DNA from: Lateolabrax maculatus
Taxonomy: Eukaryota > Chordata > Actinopteri > Acropomatiformes > Lateolabracidae
Assembly (NCBI GenBank): GCA_031216445.1
Contig: CM062216.1
Span: forward strand, 8,429,501-8,493,500
Length of the DNA stretch: 64,000 nt
Direction: 5' to 3'
Every line of letters starts with the position of its first letter. The first letter of the stretch is position 1. The translations under genes were made by a program, and so were the position numbers. Below, one piece after another: positions 10,854 to 22,900 of the stretch. Below the pieces are notes generated by a model. That model made no database searches. It was not told the DNA's origin and saw nothing but the letters and a program-made list of their open reading frames with translations.

Positions 10854-11519
10854 ATGGCGGCACTTCGTAGGAAATTTGGCGAAGACTATCAGGTGGTGAA
10901 CACAAATCGGGCCACCACTTTTTCTGCGCCGGTCAAGAAGAAACGCCAGCGCTTCGTGGACAAGAACGGTCGCTGCAATGTGCAGCACGGAAACCTCGGC
11001 GGAGAGACCAGCAGGTACCTCTCTGACCTTTTCACCACTTTGGTGGACCTAAAGTGGCGGTGGAACCTGCTCATCTTCATCCTGACTTACACCATCGCTT
11101 GGCTGGTCATGGCATCTATGTGGTGGATCATCGCTTACATCCGAGGAGACCTAAATCACGGCCACGACTCGTCCTACACCCCCTGCGTGGCCAATGTTTA
11201 CAACTTCCCCTCAGCTTTTCTGTTTTTCATCGAGACCGAAGCCACGATCGGCTACGGCTACCGGTACATCACCGAGAAGTGCCCGGAGGGCATCATCCTC
11301 TTCTTGTTCCAGTCGCTGCTGGGCTCCATAGTGGACGCCTTTCTCATCGGCTGCATGTTCATAAAAATGTCCCAACCTAAGAAACGCGCAGAGACGCTCA
11401 TGTTCAGTCAGGACGCGGTGATTTCTCAGCGAGATGGCAAACTGTGCCTCATGTTCCGCGTGGGCAACCTGCGGAACAGCCACATGGTGTCCGCTCAGAT
11501 CAGGTGCAAACTCATAAAG
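10854..11519 (+). CDS. kcnj3: kcnj3 exon 1: GIRK1/Kir3.1 N-terminus, both membrane helices and pore
   Basis: Kir3.1 is a subunit of G-protein-gated inwardly rectifying potassium channels at the plasma membrane; Gbeta-gamma and PIP2 open the heterotetramer. This exon encodes residues 1-222, starting MAALRRKFGEDYQVV. The membrane helices are about 68-96 and 145-171. The pore helix with the GIRK1-characteristic Phe is at residue 125, and the filter TIGYGY is at 131-136. The pore-lining Asp controlling rectification is at 161 (human Asp173), and the PIP2-contacting segment QPKKRAETL is at 174-182. Asn205 matches human Asn217, where sodium-sensitive Kir3 subunits have Asp. The start is chosen by homology to the human N-terminus; upstream in-frame sequence reaches a stop without another ATG. 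The N-terminal tail is 12 residues shorter than in human. The donor is AAG then GTAAGC, phase 0. The extracellular NYT sequon is SYT here. Confidence 0.97.
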
Positions 11520-11660
11520 GTAAGCTCAAGCGCCAGGAACTCTCTGATGATAGTAACTCCCTGGAAACGACCCTGAAGTGTAGGAGCTGGGTTGAAGTTA
11601 AGCACATGCTGTGAATAAATCACACCTTCTTTCACCTATAGAAGCAACATAATAAAGTTA
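11520..11660 (+). promoter_or_regulatory. Intron 1 start: exon 1 read-through frame with two AATAAA signals
   Basis: If the donor at 11520 is not used, the frame continues for 18 codons and stops TGA at 11574-11576. AATAAA hexamers lie at 11614-11619 and 11651-11656, close enough to serve as intronic polyadenylation signals. This would yield a 240-residue protein keeping the pore but losing most of the cytosolic domain. Whether it is used is unknown. Confidence 0.35.
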
Positions 11661-13366
11661 ATGAAAATAAACATGCAGTATAACTAACTAAAAATAACTT
11701 GAAAGACTCCCTGCATAAGCTGCATTGGGTAGTCCTGTCTCCTCCCAGCAGTGTGGAACACTGTTAAAATCAAAGCATTGCGCACTGTAGACCTATGCAA
11801 ATAGTGGAAGCTTAGGAAAAGTAGCCATTTCTTTTTGGCACAATGACTGCGCTCTTGACTGACAGCTGGTATCCCTGAAGAAATCTTAATTCGCTTTACT
11901 TTCCTCTCATAGGAGCCTACAAGGAAAATGAGCAGTTGTGTATTGCATATTTATGAATCATTCGAAGCAACCTTTTTTTTAAAATTTAAATCTTAAACAC
12001 AAGCAAGGTCCTACTACACAATAATTGCCTTGTTAAACAAAACCGGCTTAAGGTAGCATTACCATAATCCTCCAGCTGCAGGATGGCAGGCATCTCAAAC
12101 TACTGAGATAAGAGAGTAAAGGATGATGGTCCTTGCGGAGAGCGCTGCAGTGTGGATGGTCGACACTGTGTCCAGCATCAGTTCCTCTTCAGCTGGTGAC
12201 ACCTGGATGGATAGGTGTGTATCAGTAAGTGGATGTGACAGAGAGATGGGCCCCTGAGGAAGGCTCAGTGAGCCAGTAGTGAGAGGGAGCTTCACACACA
12301 ACACAGATCACTGGAGTCAGTAAAACAGCACTCCAGGGAGGGAGCCTGCAGACATAAAACGTGTTTATGGCATCAATAAAGAAACGCATTATTTTCTTTC
12401 TCTTCTTAAGGGCGCTTTTTTGTTTTATGTTTCGTCCCTGAGATAAAAAAAAAATTGTGTTAAAAAGCATCACAATGCTTAAAGAAAGACTTCAACAAGA
12501 CTCAGTAAAAGGACAAAAAAGGCTCCACTGTTTTAGTCACAGTGTTGTGGGTGTTGAATCCTCCTTACCAACTGTGCCACGTTGGTTATCCACTAATGAA
12601 GAGCTCAGTAGGTTTTGGGGAAATATAGATAATGAACCTCATGCTCTGAAAACAAGCAACAATGCAGAAAATTACCACAAACAGCAGTAAGGTCGACTGG
12701 CTGCTCTTTTAATTATCATAATAGAGCTCCTTTCAGCCACATCCATGTTCAATGCGCAAAATGGGCCATAAAGAAGACAAACAGCATCAGTAAGGTGCTT
12801 GGAGCTTGTTTATGTCTGTGTTCTCCTCTGCACAGCCACATCGAGCTCAGCGTTGGTCAGCTTAATGATGCATGCATGCAGGCAGGGAGAGGGAGGCAGG
12901 GAGGACAGAGCTCTTCCACAGTCACAAGCGCAGAGGAAGTGAACAGCCCCGCAGGCATAAAGTACAATCACACATGTGTACGCCAATTTCCCTATGATAT
13001 TGTGAATTTCAGTTTATCAGCAAAACTGGAACTCATGGTAATAAATAGTCTGTTTTAAATGTGTTAAAACTGAAGGACAGGATTGTTTAAAGCAATGGCA
13101 CACAGAATAAGAAGAAAAATATTCAGTCGGTGAGTTACTTGAAAAAAAAAAAAGAGGTATGCATCGCATCACAAAATAATGAGGCCAAGGGGGTTTTTAT
13201 ACTGTAGAACCACCCTCCTTTTACCATTCCTTCTGGACTGTAAGAAATACAATATAGATATATACAATATAGATTCCCAGACCTCTCTGCCAACCCCACT
13301 CATTTTTACACTCCCTCCTTCTGTAAAAATACAATAAACAGCATCCAACTGTGTGCTCCTTTGTAA

Positions 13367-13392
13367 TTTTTTTTTTTTTTTTTTTTTTTTTT
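13367..13392. repeat. T26 homopolymer in kcnj3 intron 1
   Basis: An uninterrupted run of 26 T. There is no recognisable SINE body beside it, so it is listed as a simple repeat. Confidence 0.9.
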
Positions 13393-16300
13393 GCTCCAGG
13401 GCTTTGTGGTCTAACCTTATTCTTTCGCTTCAAAGACTCCCTTACCAAGACAGAATTTTTGCAGCAGCTCTGGCAGAGTAGAGAAAAAAAATTAAAATGA
13501 GTGAGTCATTGTGCATGAACAAAGGCATTGTTCAGGCTGAACATACCTTTAGATATTACACATCACATACAATGTTTAAAAACCTTCAAACTAAAAACTG
13601 AAGTAGTCATATTTTAGACTGAATGCTTTCAGTGCAGTACCTGTATAGACATGTTGGGGGTGCTGTTGAACTGCAACCCTCATCATATAAAGTACTTGGC
13701 AGAGGAATCATTTTCACTCCTATGGAAACTGTTTGTGTTTTTGTGTGCCAGACAGTTTTTGGAAAAGGTTTTTGTGGTGACTTGTTCATCAAGCTGCATT
13801 CAAAACAGAGTAAATTAACAGCCCCCTGCCATAAAGTCTACCCAGATGCACTCATGACACCGCCTCATGATATAGAAATATTTCTCTGAAACTGCTGTTT
13901 TTTATGATTAAAACTCTGAATTGAAACAGTGAGAATAATATCTGGTAGACACTGGCCAAGCATTGTAACCCTAGCTCAGGGGAACATTGTCCAAGTCCTC
14001 TAATTTCCATACTCAGCTCTGATTGGGCAGTGAGTCTTTTTCTCATGATGCCACTAAAGTGGCTAAAGTAGTTAATTTCCCGAGTGAGTTGTGTCCGAGC
14101 ACTGAACTCGTTAAAGTTATATCTTCAGGAAGTAGAAGACACCTATGTAGTTCTGTTACCTGAGGGAATCAGAATTAATGAGATTTGTTGTTGCTTCTTT
14201 GTTGCTCCTTCGCATCAAAGGACATTTGCATAAAGTTGAACCTTTCACGCTGCTGGGTAACTTTTGAGTCTTTGAACAGTGGTGGGTGACAGCAGTTTCT
14301 CAAGGTGCAATTCAGAATTACTGGCATTGAGTCTGTGTGTGTGAAAGGGGGATGATTGTTGTCATACTCTACGTGTTTTCACACAGCAAGGGCCATGTCT
14401 GCCTAAATGACCACCACACCAAACTTAAGGTGAAACAAACGTTTAGTACAGTTAATTTAGCCTGGTGTGAAAGCTGTCAGTCGAATCCTGGTGCGGACCA
14501 GACAACTGGACCAAGACTGCCTAAAATGTTGGATTCGATGATGCACGAAGACGAGAGCTTCAACCTACAGAGCCATGTTACAGTAGATGATGTAAACCTG
14601 TTTAAATTGGAACCACTTGTTGACGCCTCTGTGTTTGGACAGTGTGTCGGTGTGCCAGAGCTCTGCTGACTGTCGGGGGTGATCACTGCATGACAGCGGA
14701 TGGCAGGAAGATGAGAGAGACAGACCAATGGAAGCTGTCATACAGAGTCCCACCATAAGCGGTTGAAATGCAGCTTTCAGGGCATCCATGACAGCCTCAG
14801 AGGGCATCCTGGTGGAACATCCTAGCTGAAAATATGACTCTGGTATAACTGGGAAGAGGGCAAGAGAGTGAAGGAATTGATTGAAAGTGATGGAAAGTGG
14901 TGAAAGGGCTGGAGAGAGACTCGCAGTAAGAAGAATTACCAACAGATTGTTTTCTTAATATTTTCATTGTATGAGTGGTGCCTTTTGTTTCAGAGACACA
15001 AAAGGGAAAGGAATCCTCTCGGCTGTAGATCTCCTCAGGATTGCAGCTATTTGCTACATACAACTAGTCACTAGAACTAGAATTGATTTCCACTTCTTTT
15101 CTAATAAGAATAGAGATGCAATTATACTATCGGGTTGTGGAAGGTGGAGAAAGGCTTGAAGCCCTGCAGTCACTGATTAGGGAGCCCCAGAGCCAGAAAA
15201 CCATAAGACTCTGGACTGCTCCTCTCGCCTTCACAATCCATAATTGAATAATTCAGAGTCTACACAGATGTATAGGATGTTCGGCTGTAGTGTGTTTTCT
15301 TCAGAAAGTTTTCTTTCTGATGCATTCAAAAGAAGGCATGCGTGAGGTGGAGGGTGTATTATTTGTCAGAAATTCACAAGCACTAAAATATAGCATTATT
15401 ATTCTTGAATGAACACCACAGGCTTCATCTTCAGGCTCCTGACAATAATAATGTATGAGCCTGTTTACAGTATTTTCCACATACAAGTAGAAATCAGAGA
15501 CGGCACAGTCACAACAAAACGCATTTTTGGCCAAGAACATTGTGACACCGTCCCTGCCAACTACCACCAAAATCACTGAGTGTCACACTGAGGATCAAAT
15601 GGAAGAAAAAAATGAAACCAGAGCATAAGACATACAAAATACATTTTAGGCAGTAGTATTTCCATCCAACAACATCTAATGCATGTTTTATCCTGGCTTG
15701 ATAACTGTAACAACCTGTCTCATTTTTAATTTTGGTGAAGCATCATCCAAAGTTGATGTGAATTCTGGCGAACGGTGGTCTCTCCTAAACTTTTGTTGGA
15801 CCAGTTTGCCATCCTTGTTGTCATCCTTGCCTTCTTGGGGAGTTCTAGCTTCAGTGAGTTGGAAATGTGAACAGCAATTGGTCAGTCGAAATTTGGAAGG
15901 ACCATGATGCAGATGTTTTCCCAGCAGAAGAAAAGAAGAGATGCAGCAGAAGGCTCAATTATGTGTGTGAACAGCTGTCCCATTAATGCACACATACACC
16001 TGAGAAAATCAGTTGGCAGACATTTTTCATGTGTTTTCTCTTGCAGATTTCAACATCAGTGTTATTATACAAAAGGATAATGAACAACAGAAATATCCTT
16101 CCTAAAGTAAGAGTAACTTCCCTAACACTAAATTAGGTATATCTGAAATCTCTTTTACTTTCATTTTGGCCTTCTGTTCAATCAAGCTGACACGCAAAAG
16201 AGAAGATTTTCAGATTTGCTCCCTAGAGTGGATATATCTACAAATGCTGGCCTCACGATTGGAGCTGTGTGACGGCAAGTTAAGAGGGCAACTTTCTGTT

Positions 16301-18784
16301 GCTTCAGAGCCTCTTTGTGATCACTCACATTAAATGTCAGTATAGCCCATCAGGTGTTGTCATTGAGCTGTATTTCTGTTTAATATGTCATTGAATACTG
16401 AATTGTAGCAGCACAGGAATCGCTGCTCACCCACTTAACAGATCGCTTTTATGAGCTGCAATTAAATCACTACTTTATGCTTGTTTAGTTGTCTAACAGC
16501 AGAGATATTTCAAATGACAAAAACCAAACCATGAGTTTGCGTGATTGTGGAGAAAAAGAGAGGACACAACACTGGTTTAACCAGCTGTGGCAGAGGAACC
16601 CAGCTGTGTCTTTCTCACCCCCAACCAGATGTTTTACCTATACCTATTACCCATACTATATGTGATCTATTTTGACCATTTATCCATTTCTTTAAGCCAA
16701 CTGAACCTCTCTGCTTGCTTGCTAATTAGTTTTCACGCACTCTCAACCCGTGACGTTGAGGTGTTACACTCAGTTGTTCAGTTGCCAGTTTATTATTGTC
16801 CTAATTATACTGACAGGTGTTTCTATGTGTTCTATGTTTCCGCATCATTTATGTCAATGAAAGTAGGCTAATCAACAGAAACACCTCTCAGTATAATGCA
16901 ATACAGTTCAACAGCACACCACAAACTGCAGCCTCCAGAATGATTATAAAGTTAAATCAACAGTTCCTGGACATCATGACCTCATGAAGGTTGGATTTAT
17001 TGCAGGACTGTTCTATTACACTGCATTCATTTTAGCTAGTTGTACATAATAAGTGAAGTCTTTGATACATGTACATGTTTGCATATATGCCTGGTTTTTT
17101 GAGAGCAGGAGAAAACTGTGCAGTCATTCCCACATTGGATTGAATAATTCAACTGACTCTTAAATTGATTTGACCAATTCATCTCAGCCAGTCTCGGCTG
17201 GATTGGGTGAAACGTTAGACTGGCCCACCCTTTTTAAATGTACTGAATAGGCAGATCTGGCAGTGTGAAAGCCTGCGTGATCCGGCTAGCTTGTCAGTCG
17301 ACCTAATTGCCTACAAGCCCCCCCTTTCAGGGTACTGATTGATGAAGGCACGGCAGAGCATGGAGTGGAGTAGGAAGATCAGGCCACTTTAGGTCTAATC
17401 AATTTTATTTATCACCTGTCCTCATCCATGAGCATCATTCACACCACTGAATCGCTCCTTTTGTAAGCATGAAACAAAATCACGTTGCCTTTCTAATGAT
17501 AATGAGCAGCTGACAGGTTGACTGGGTCGGTGCCGGTAGAATTTTGAACAGAAATGTGTCTTTTCAGCACACCTGCCCCAAAAGCATCGTAGAAAATGAA
17601 TAGGATTTTTGGGCAGAAAAATCTGTTTATTTTAGTGTGAGATTTACAAACAAAAAACAGACAAGCTCAGCTATCTCAGAATCTTTGTGCCAGAAGAAGC
17701 GTAGGAGAGTGCCAACGGGGCTTGTGTAAGGAGCTTTGCCTGTCAATGTTTGCATACAGTCATCCATCTTTTCAATCTTAAGCGACAAAAACAAAGTGAA
17801 ACGTAGATTTTTCCCTTAGCTAGCATGAGATAACGCACATGGATGAACGATGCCAAAGAGTATTCAGGCGCCTGTAAGCACCTGACAAGTGAACAATGCC
17901 CCCCTGACATGAAAGTCATTCTCCAACATAAATCCAGAAGAGCATATCAGTGATATTCACGGGAGATAGAAATAGACTGCAATGTTTTCTGGCAATGCAA
18001 AGCCTGTTTACTCACACTTCATTCACAGTTTGCGTCTCGGAGGGATAAACTACGAGGCAATGTCACTGGGAGGTCAGGAGGAAGTTGGCTGGTAGCTGCA
18101 GTACACGAGTGGTCTGGATGGGTGGATGAGAGAGAACGCAGAACCAGCGATGTAGTTAACCCACTAAACCCGATTTATTGATGAATGAAAATCATTTGCT
18201 CACCATTTGCAACCTGACATAAATCCCCATCTTTTTATCCTTGATTCCACAAAACTATTTGATAACATAACCAGCGAAAATGATAAAATCCCCCGTAAAT
18301 ATGGTGCCAAAGGCATGATCATTTTATTAAATCGGAGTATAAGTATTCTGGCAGTAGTTCAACAACTATTATTATCGCCAATTTTCTTGCTCAAGTTTCT
18401 GTTCGTTTTCCCTTTTACTTTCTATACATTGCCAACAACCTTTTGCTGAACATCTCCCCTGAACTGTGATTGGCCAATCATAGCACAGCAAATGATTTTT
18501 TAATTAGCATTTTTTTTTTTACCTTTTCAAACCCCCAAATAAGCTGCAATTGGTAACATGTCCGGCTAACTTGCTGACCTCAGTAGTAGTAAATGACTCC
18601 GTAATAAAGGCTGGAAGTGGAAACTCCCTTTTGTGGGAATAATGTGTTGATTATGTTAGGATATAGAACGAGAACCAAAGATCTAGAAATGATAGGAGTA
18701 GTTATAGAGAAGGGAGTGGGACTGTGTGTGTATCTGCGTGGGAGATCATTATGAAGCAGTGTGTGGTGGAGGAATAGTGTGTGC

Positions 18785-18798
18785 GTGTGTGTGTGTGT
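18785..18798. repeat. Short (GT)n microsatellite
   Basis: A short GT run lies inside a wider TG-rich segment (about 18721-18810) of kcnj3 intron 1. Confidence 0.8.
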
Positions 18799-19588
18799 TT
18801 GATTGTGTGGGTGGCTGGCTGGTGGCTGATGCATCCTAATTATTGATCGGAGGTGTAACAATGTAGAAAAGGAGAAAAAAGTATAAAAATTAGCCTTTGT
18901 ACTGTCATATCGCATCCGTACCATAAAGGAAACCTACCCTGCTCCTTATTATCTCAAATGTGATGATTTGAACAGATAATCTTAACCTTTGAAGGTCAGA
19001 CTTTTGTCTCTCAAATGACACAGAAATAACCTGTTGAAACTTAACTAACTCTGAAACACATAAGCCTTTAGTAGTACTCTTTAGTAGGGTTAGCTCTTCC
19101 TTCAAGTTTGTAGGTTAAAATGTTTCACAATTAATATATAATAGTGTTTGAAAAAAACTGCAAGCCCTTTTTTGTGGAAGCCAGATGTAAGAAAATGGCA
19201 GAACATTTAAGGGAATGTGCGGGAAAGGGTGAAACTGACTGCTAATTGAGTGGAGCAAACAGGAAGAAAATAGGTGAACAAAGTGAGAAGAGTGAATAAG
19301 ACAGGAAAGGAAAAAATACATCCAGGATCTCGGTGCTGTGCTCCAGCGTCATCTGGCAATTAAATGCTTCCGCACCAGTTAACACTCTGTGGGCAAGTCC
19401 TGTCCAAACACGGCTGTCTCGTACATCCGCCTGCAAGTTCTTCTGGAAATCAGTGTGAAGCACCAAGTCTTGTGGCCACTGCAAACAGGAGAGAAAACAT
19501 CTCCCATCACCTTTTCAGGAGGGTGACATATACAATATATATGCTTTGTTTGTATTTCGATAATCACACCATCACACCTTGAGACTAA

Positions 19589-19895
19589 AGCAGAGGTGGC
19601 TAAGTATATTTACTTGAATACTGTATCTAAGTACACTTTTGAGGTACTCATACTTTTAAACCATTGCATTCCCTTTTTAAACATCTCACAGGGTTTCATT
19701 TAAGTAATAGTTTGAGGCTCAAAGAGCTTAAATTATCCAATATTTCACAGAAAAGCAACATTTAGATAAGAGTCTAATTTTTTCTTCTTTCCTTTCTCAT
19801 TAATCTTTTTAAAACATTTTGAATGCAGAACTTCAATGCAGAATATTTCTGCATTTTGCTATTAGTACTTTTACTATTACTTCTTCTTAAGATCT
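19589..19895 (+). repeat. Dispersed repeat (TACTTAAGT-type family), near-complete copy
   Basis: It begins AGCAGAGGTGGCTAAGTATA, has CTAAGTACACTTTTGAGGTA, and ends with ATTTCTGCATTTTGCTATTA and TAGTACTTTTACTATTAC. From memory this matches the widespread fish repeat beginning CAGTGGTGGAAAGTAACTAA and ending with TATTAGTACTTTTACTTAAG. Both ends seem present, so this is the least truncated of the four copies in the window. Confidence 0.65.
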
Positions 19896-19967
19896 GTGTC
19901 CTTTCATTTGACGAAAGACAAATCTGTCTCACTCTTCTTTGCGATGACAATAATAATATAATATAAT

Positions 19968-20059
19968 CCTCTCTCTCCCGACTCTTTCCTCTCCTTTTCT
20001 ATCCTCATTTCATTTCTCGCTGTCAACTTCTTTCTCCCTCTTGCTTTTGGCTATCTTTC
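19968..20059 (+). promoter_or_regulatory. Extended pyrimidine tract before kcnj3 exon 2
   Basis: About 90 bp of nearly pure C/T sequence precedes the acceptor TATCTTTCAG at 20061. A second pyrimidine-rich stretch (about 20303-20400) follows exon 2. Such tracts can bind polypyrimidine-tract-binding proteins and influence exon inclusion. The effect here is inference. Confidence 0.45.
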
Positions 20060-20061
20060 AG

Positions 20062-20278
20062 TCTCGTCAGACACCTGAAGGCGAGTTCCTGCCTCTGGAC
20101 CAGTGTGAATTGGATGTGGGTTTTGGGACCGGTGCAGACCAGCTATTCCTTGTGTCCCCTCTCACCATTTGCCATGAAATCAATCCCAAGAGCCCCTTTT
20201 TCGACTTATCCCAGCGCTCCCTCATGAACGAACAGTTTGAGATTGTTGTTATCCTCGAGGGCATCGTGGAAACCACTG
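20062..20278 (+). CDS. kcnj3: kcnj3 exon 2: cytosolic domain beta-sheet core
   Basis: 217 nt encoding residues 223-294 plus the first base of Gly295. It begins SRQTPEGEFLPLDQCELDVG and ends EGIVETT, nearly identical to human GIRK1. It forms part of the immunoglobulin-like cytoplasmic pore domain that contacts Gbeta-gamma. The acceptor is TTTCAG at 20061 and the donor is ACTG then GTGAGG at 20279, phase 1. The exon length is not divisible by three, so skipping it changes frame. It lies 8.5 kb from exon 1 and 2.6 kb from exon 3. Confidence 0.97.
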
Positions 20279-22900
20279 GTGAGGGATTCTTCCTGATTTA
20301 AATTTATTTTCCCATCACCTCTTTTACCTCTTTCCTAATATGTTTTTATCCACTTCTATCCTTTTCCCATTGCTTCTTTTCTTCATTCTTCTTACCAACA
20401 ATCTAAATGTAAATTCCCATAATGATATCAACCCACATGACATTCCTGTCTATTAGATACTTGTAATCTAGACTCTGTAAAATTAATTTCCCTGCCTTCC
20501 CAGTTTTTGCATATTTGAAGAACGCGGGAGCTGAAAAAAAATTGAGAATGAGAACAACACATGAGAACGACACCCTGATTGAATTATGAGGGATATTTTA
20601 TTACTGCAGAATTGGTTTATGCCCACCCTATGCATAATAAAAGCCTGTGGTCATAGATGCGTGTGTCACTTTGATTAATGAGCCAGGGTTTTAGTATAAG
20701 TTCCACTCCATTTTTCAGATGACAGCGTAGAACAGAGGTAATTCTGAGCCTGTGAGACACTGTTATACAGCCGCCGCTGTAAACTACAGGCAGCCATGCT
20801 GGAGTACTCTCAGTGACGACACTGTTCTCTCTGTTGCATATTTAACAGAATGATTCTTCCCTAAAGTCCAATACAAATAAATCCATCTCCTTCTTTTCTT
20901 TTTAGTTCTGCTTCCATCCATCCCCATAACACTCACTCTGACACTGCTACAGATGAAACCACAGAGCTGACTAGGCTTAGAGCAGGAGGGAGTGATCAAC
21001 AGGGACGCATAGAGGCATGCAGGCAACACAGTCTGTGCTCTGTTGATAATACTATCAAATCAGGGTGCAGACAGAGGTTTAGTGACGCAGTGCTGTGACA
21101 TTAAAGCTGAGGGGTAGCTGAGGGGTTGGGGAGGGAAGCCCTGGCAGTGTCACCTTAAATGGAACACGATAACCCGTCATCCTCACACCAACACACATCC
21201 CATTAACTCCGAAAACATTAAGAGCTATCCCCTCACGTCCAACTGCTGCTGTGACAGCTGTTCAGATAGTTGATTGTCTTCCCAACTCATTCCAATTATG
21301 TTTCAAGTAGACTTGACAGATTACCATGCAGTCACTCTAATACCTATCAGTTCTGTTTCACGTCTTAGAGGCAGTATTGCGTCTGTTTTTACATGTCAGG
21401 AAAAGATCAGAAAGTGATTGGTGTTTGAGATGTATAACTCCGGTCACAGTATGTAAGCCTGAACAGGTGAAGGCAGCTGAAGGGAATGGATATATGGATG
21501 GAGATTGTAGTCGTTATAGTCCCTTTATTTTCTTTTGCTCTGGCATATCAACTCCACCTGTAGGTTACACTTTCACTAATATGCAGATGACACACACACC
21601 TCTCTGCATGTGTGCATTTAGATTCTTGTGGTCAGATTCATATAGACTCTCAGTCAGCAGAAATACATTCATTAAGTCATACAGTCGAAAATTGGACTGG
21701 ACTTACCCTTGTGATTAAAGCCAAGCCTTTGGGCTAATTAATAATAATAAAAAAAGAGCTTTGTGTAGATGTAGAACTGTTGAAGGTTTTCTCTGGGTAA
21801 AGATGAGTAGTGAGCCTGGAATAGCATCAGGCTATGACATAACACTGCACATATCATCTCTCAGAGGGATGGGATCAGACTCCTACTTTACCACTAACTG
21901 TAGTGTTTAACAGAAAAGCTCAGGTTGAAGCAGAGCCACTGGATCAGAAAAAATATGGATTAAGAGCCTGTCGATTGCGAAGGACCCCCAAGAAGCATTC
22001 AAATGTCAGGAAAATAATAGAGGTCAAAAGGAAAAAAGTGTGTTAATGATGCAATACTCCCATATACAGCAAACACACAGGCACCAACAATACTAGAAAA
22101 TCTTTGCTTCTCAATACATCACATGGACACTAATAAACAACTACCACAAAGGCATGATAGTTTGTCAATGGATGATTGTCTTTGTGATGAGCAGAGAATC
22201 AGGCCAGTACAATTCACAATCAGAACGACAAGATGAAATTAAAGACATGTAAAGACAGGACCCATGGCTCTTGCCATTGATGTAGCGATGTGGGAATTGT
22301 GCTGGGTGACTGTTAATTATGTTGATCAGATTTAAACTGCCAATTATCACAACCAACACAAGCCACACCGATAACAAGCATCACTCACCTTTCACCTGTA
22401 TTAACAGCACAAAACATGCAAATCGCTCATCGTTGCATGGAAACAAATGTCACTGCTTGGACCTCCAGCAAGGAATATTTAAAGATATAGAAACTTCACC
22501 TACTGAAAAGCTATCCTTTATCTCACATCATAGCTGGTTTACTTCAGAACACTGGAAGTGACATTCTTAGAATATGGAAATACATAAAATAGTCATAATA
22601 GTTGCTAGTAAGAGCTGTTTATCTGCTTTAATGAACCATTTGGGGAAAATCCAAGAATTCTTCCCCGTGGATTTACTGTTGAAACAGTATTTAAATCTCC
22701 AGTATGTTACTAAATGGGACTAGATGGTAGATTGCAGAGGAAGGAGCATGAAGCAGTGATTCCACAACCAATAAGAAAGAGCAGAGTGAAAAAGAGATAA
22801 TGGGAGATAATGCTGCCCTTTAACATTCCTCCTTATTAGCCAATAATTGTTTTGTTGGAGCTAAACCGTGTTTATTTATGGTTCATTTATTATTTTGTAG
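20279..22900. other. kcnj3 intron 2
   Basis: 2622 bp. Read-through of exon 2 would add only a few codons before TAA at 20299-20301. The first 120 bp are pyrimidine-rich. I recognise no other exon, RNA gene or clear transposon. It ends with TATTTTGTAG before exon 3. Confidence 0.85.

Larger units (their letters stand above)
11661..19588. other. kcnj3 intron 1 (bulk)
   Basis: Intron 1 is 8542 bp overall (11520-20061). I see no other exon. It carries a run of 26 T at 13367-13392, a duplicated ACAATATAGAT unit at 13248-13274, a TG repeat near 18785-18798 and an AT-rich stretch. The ORF at 14337-14669 has no recognisable domain and is treated as chance. A repeat occupies 19589-19895 and a pyrimidine tract 19968-20059. 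Confidence 0.7.

Noticed and set aside
14480..14500. TCGAATCC resembling a tRNA T-arm
   Set aside because: No A box or cloverleaf can be formed around it.
14337..14669. 110-codon ORF in kcnj3 intron 1
   Set aside because: No recognisable domain, no splice-site context linking it to kcnj3, and overlapping minus-strand ORFs of similar length suggest chance.
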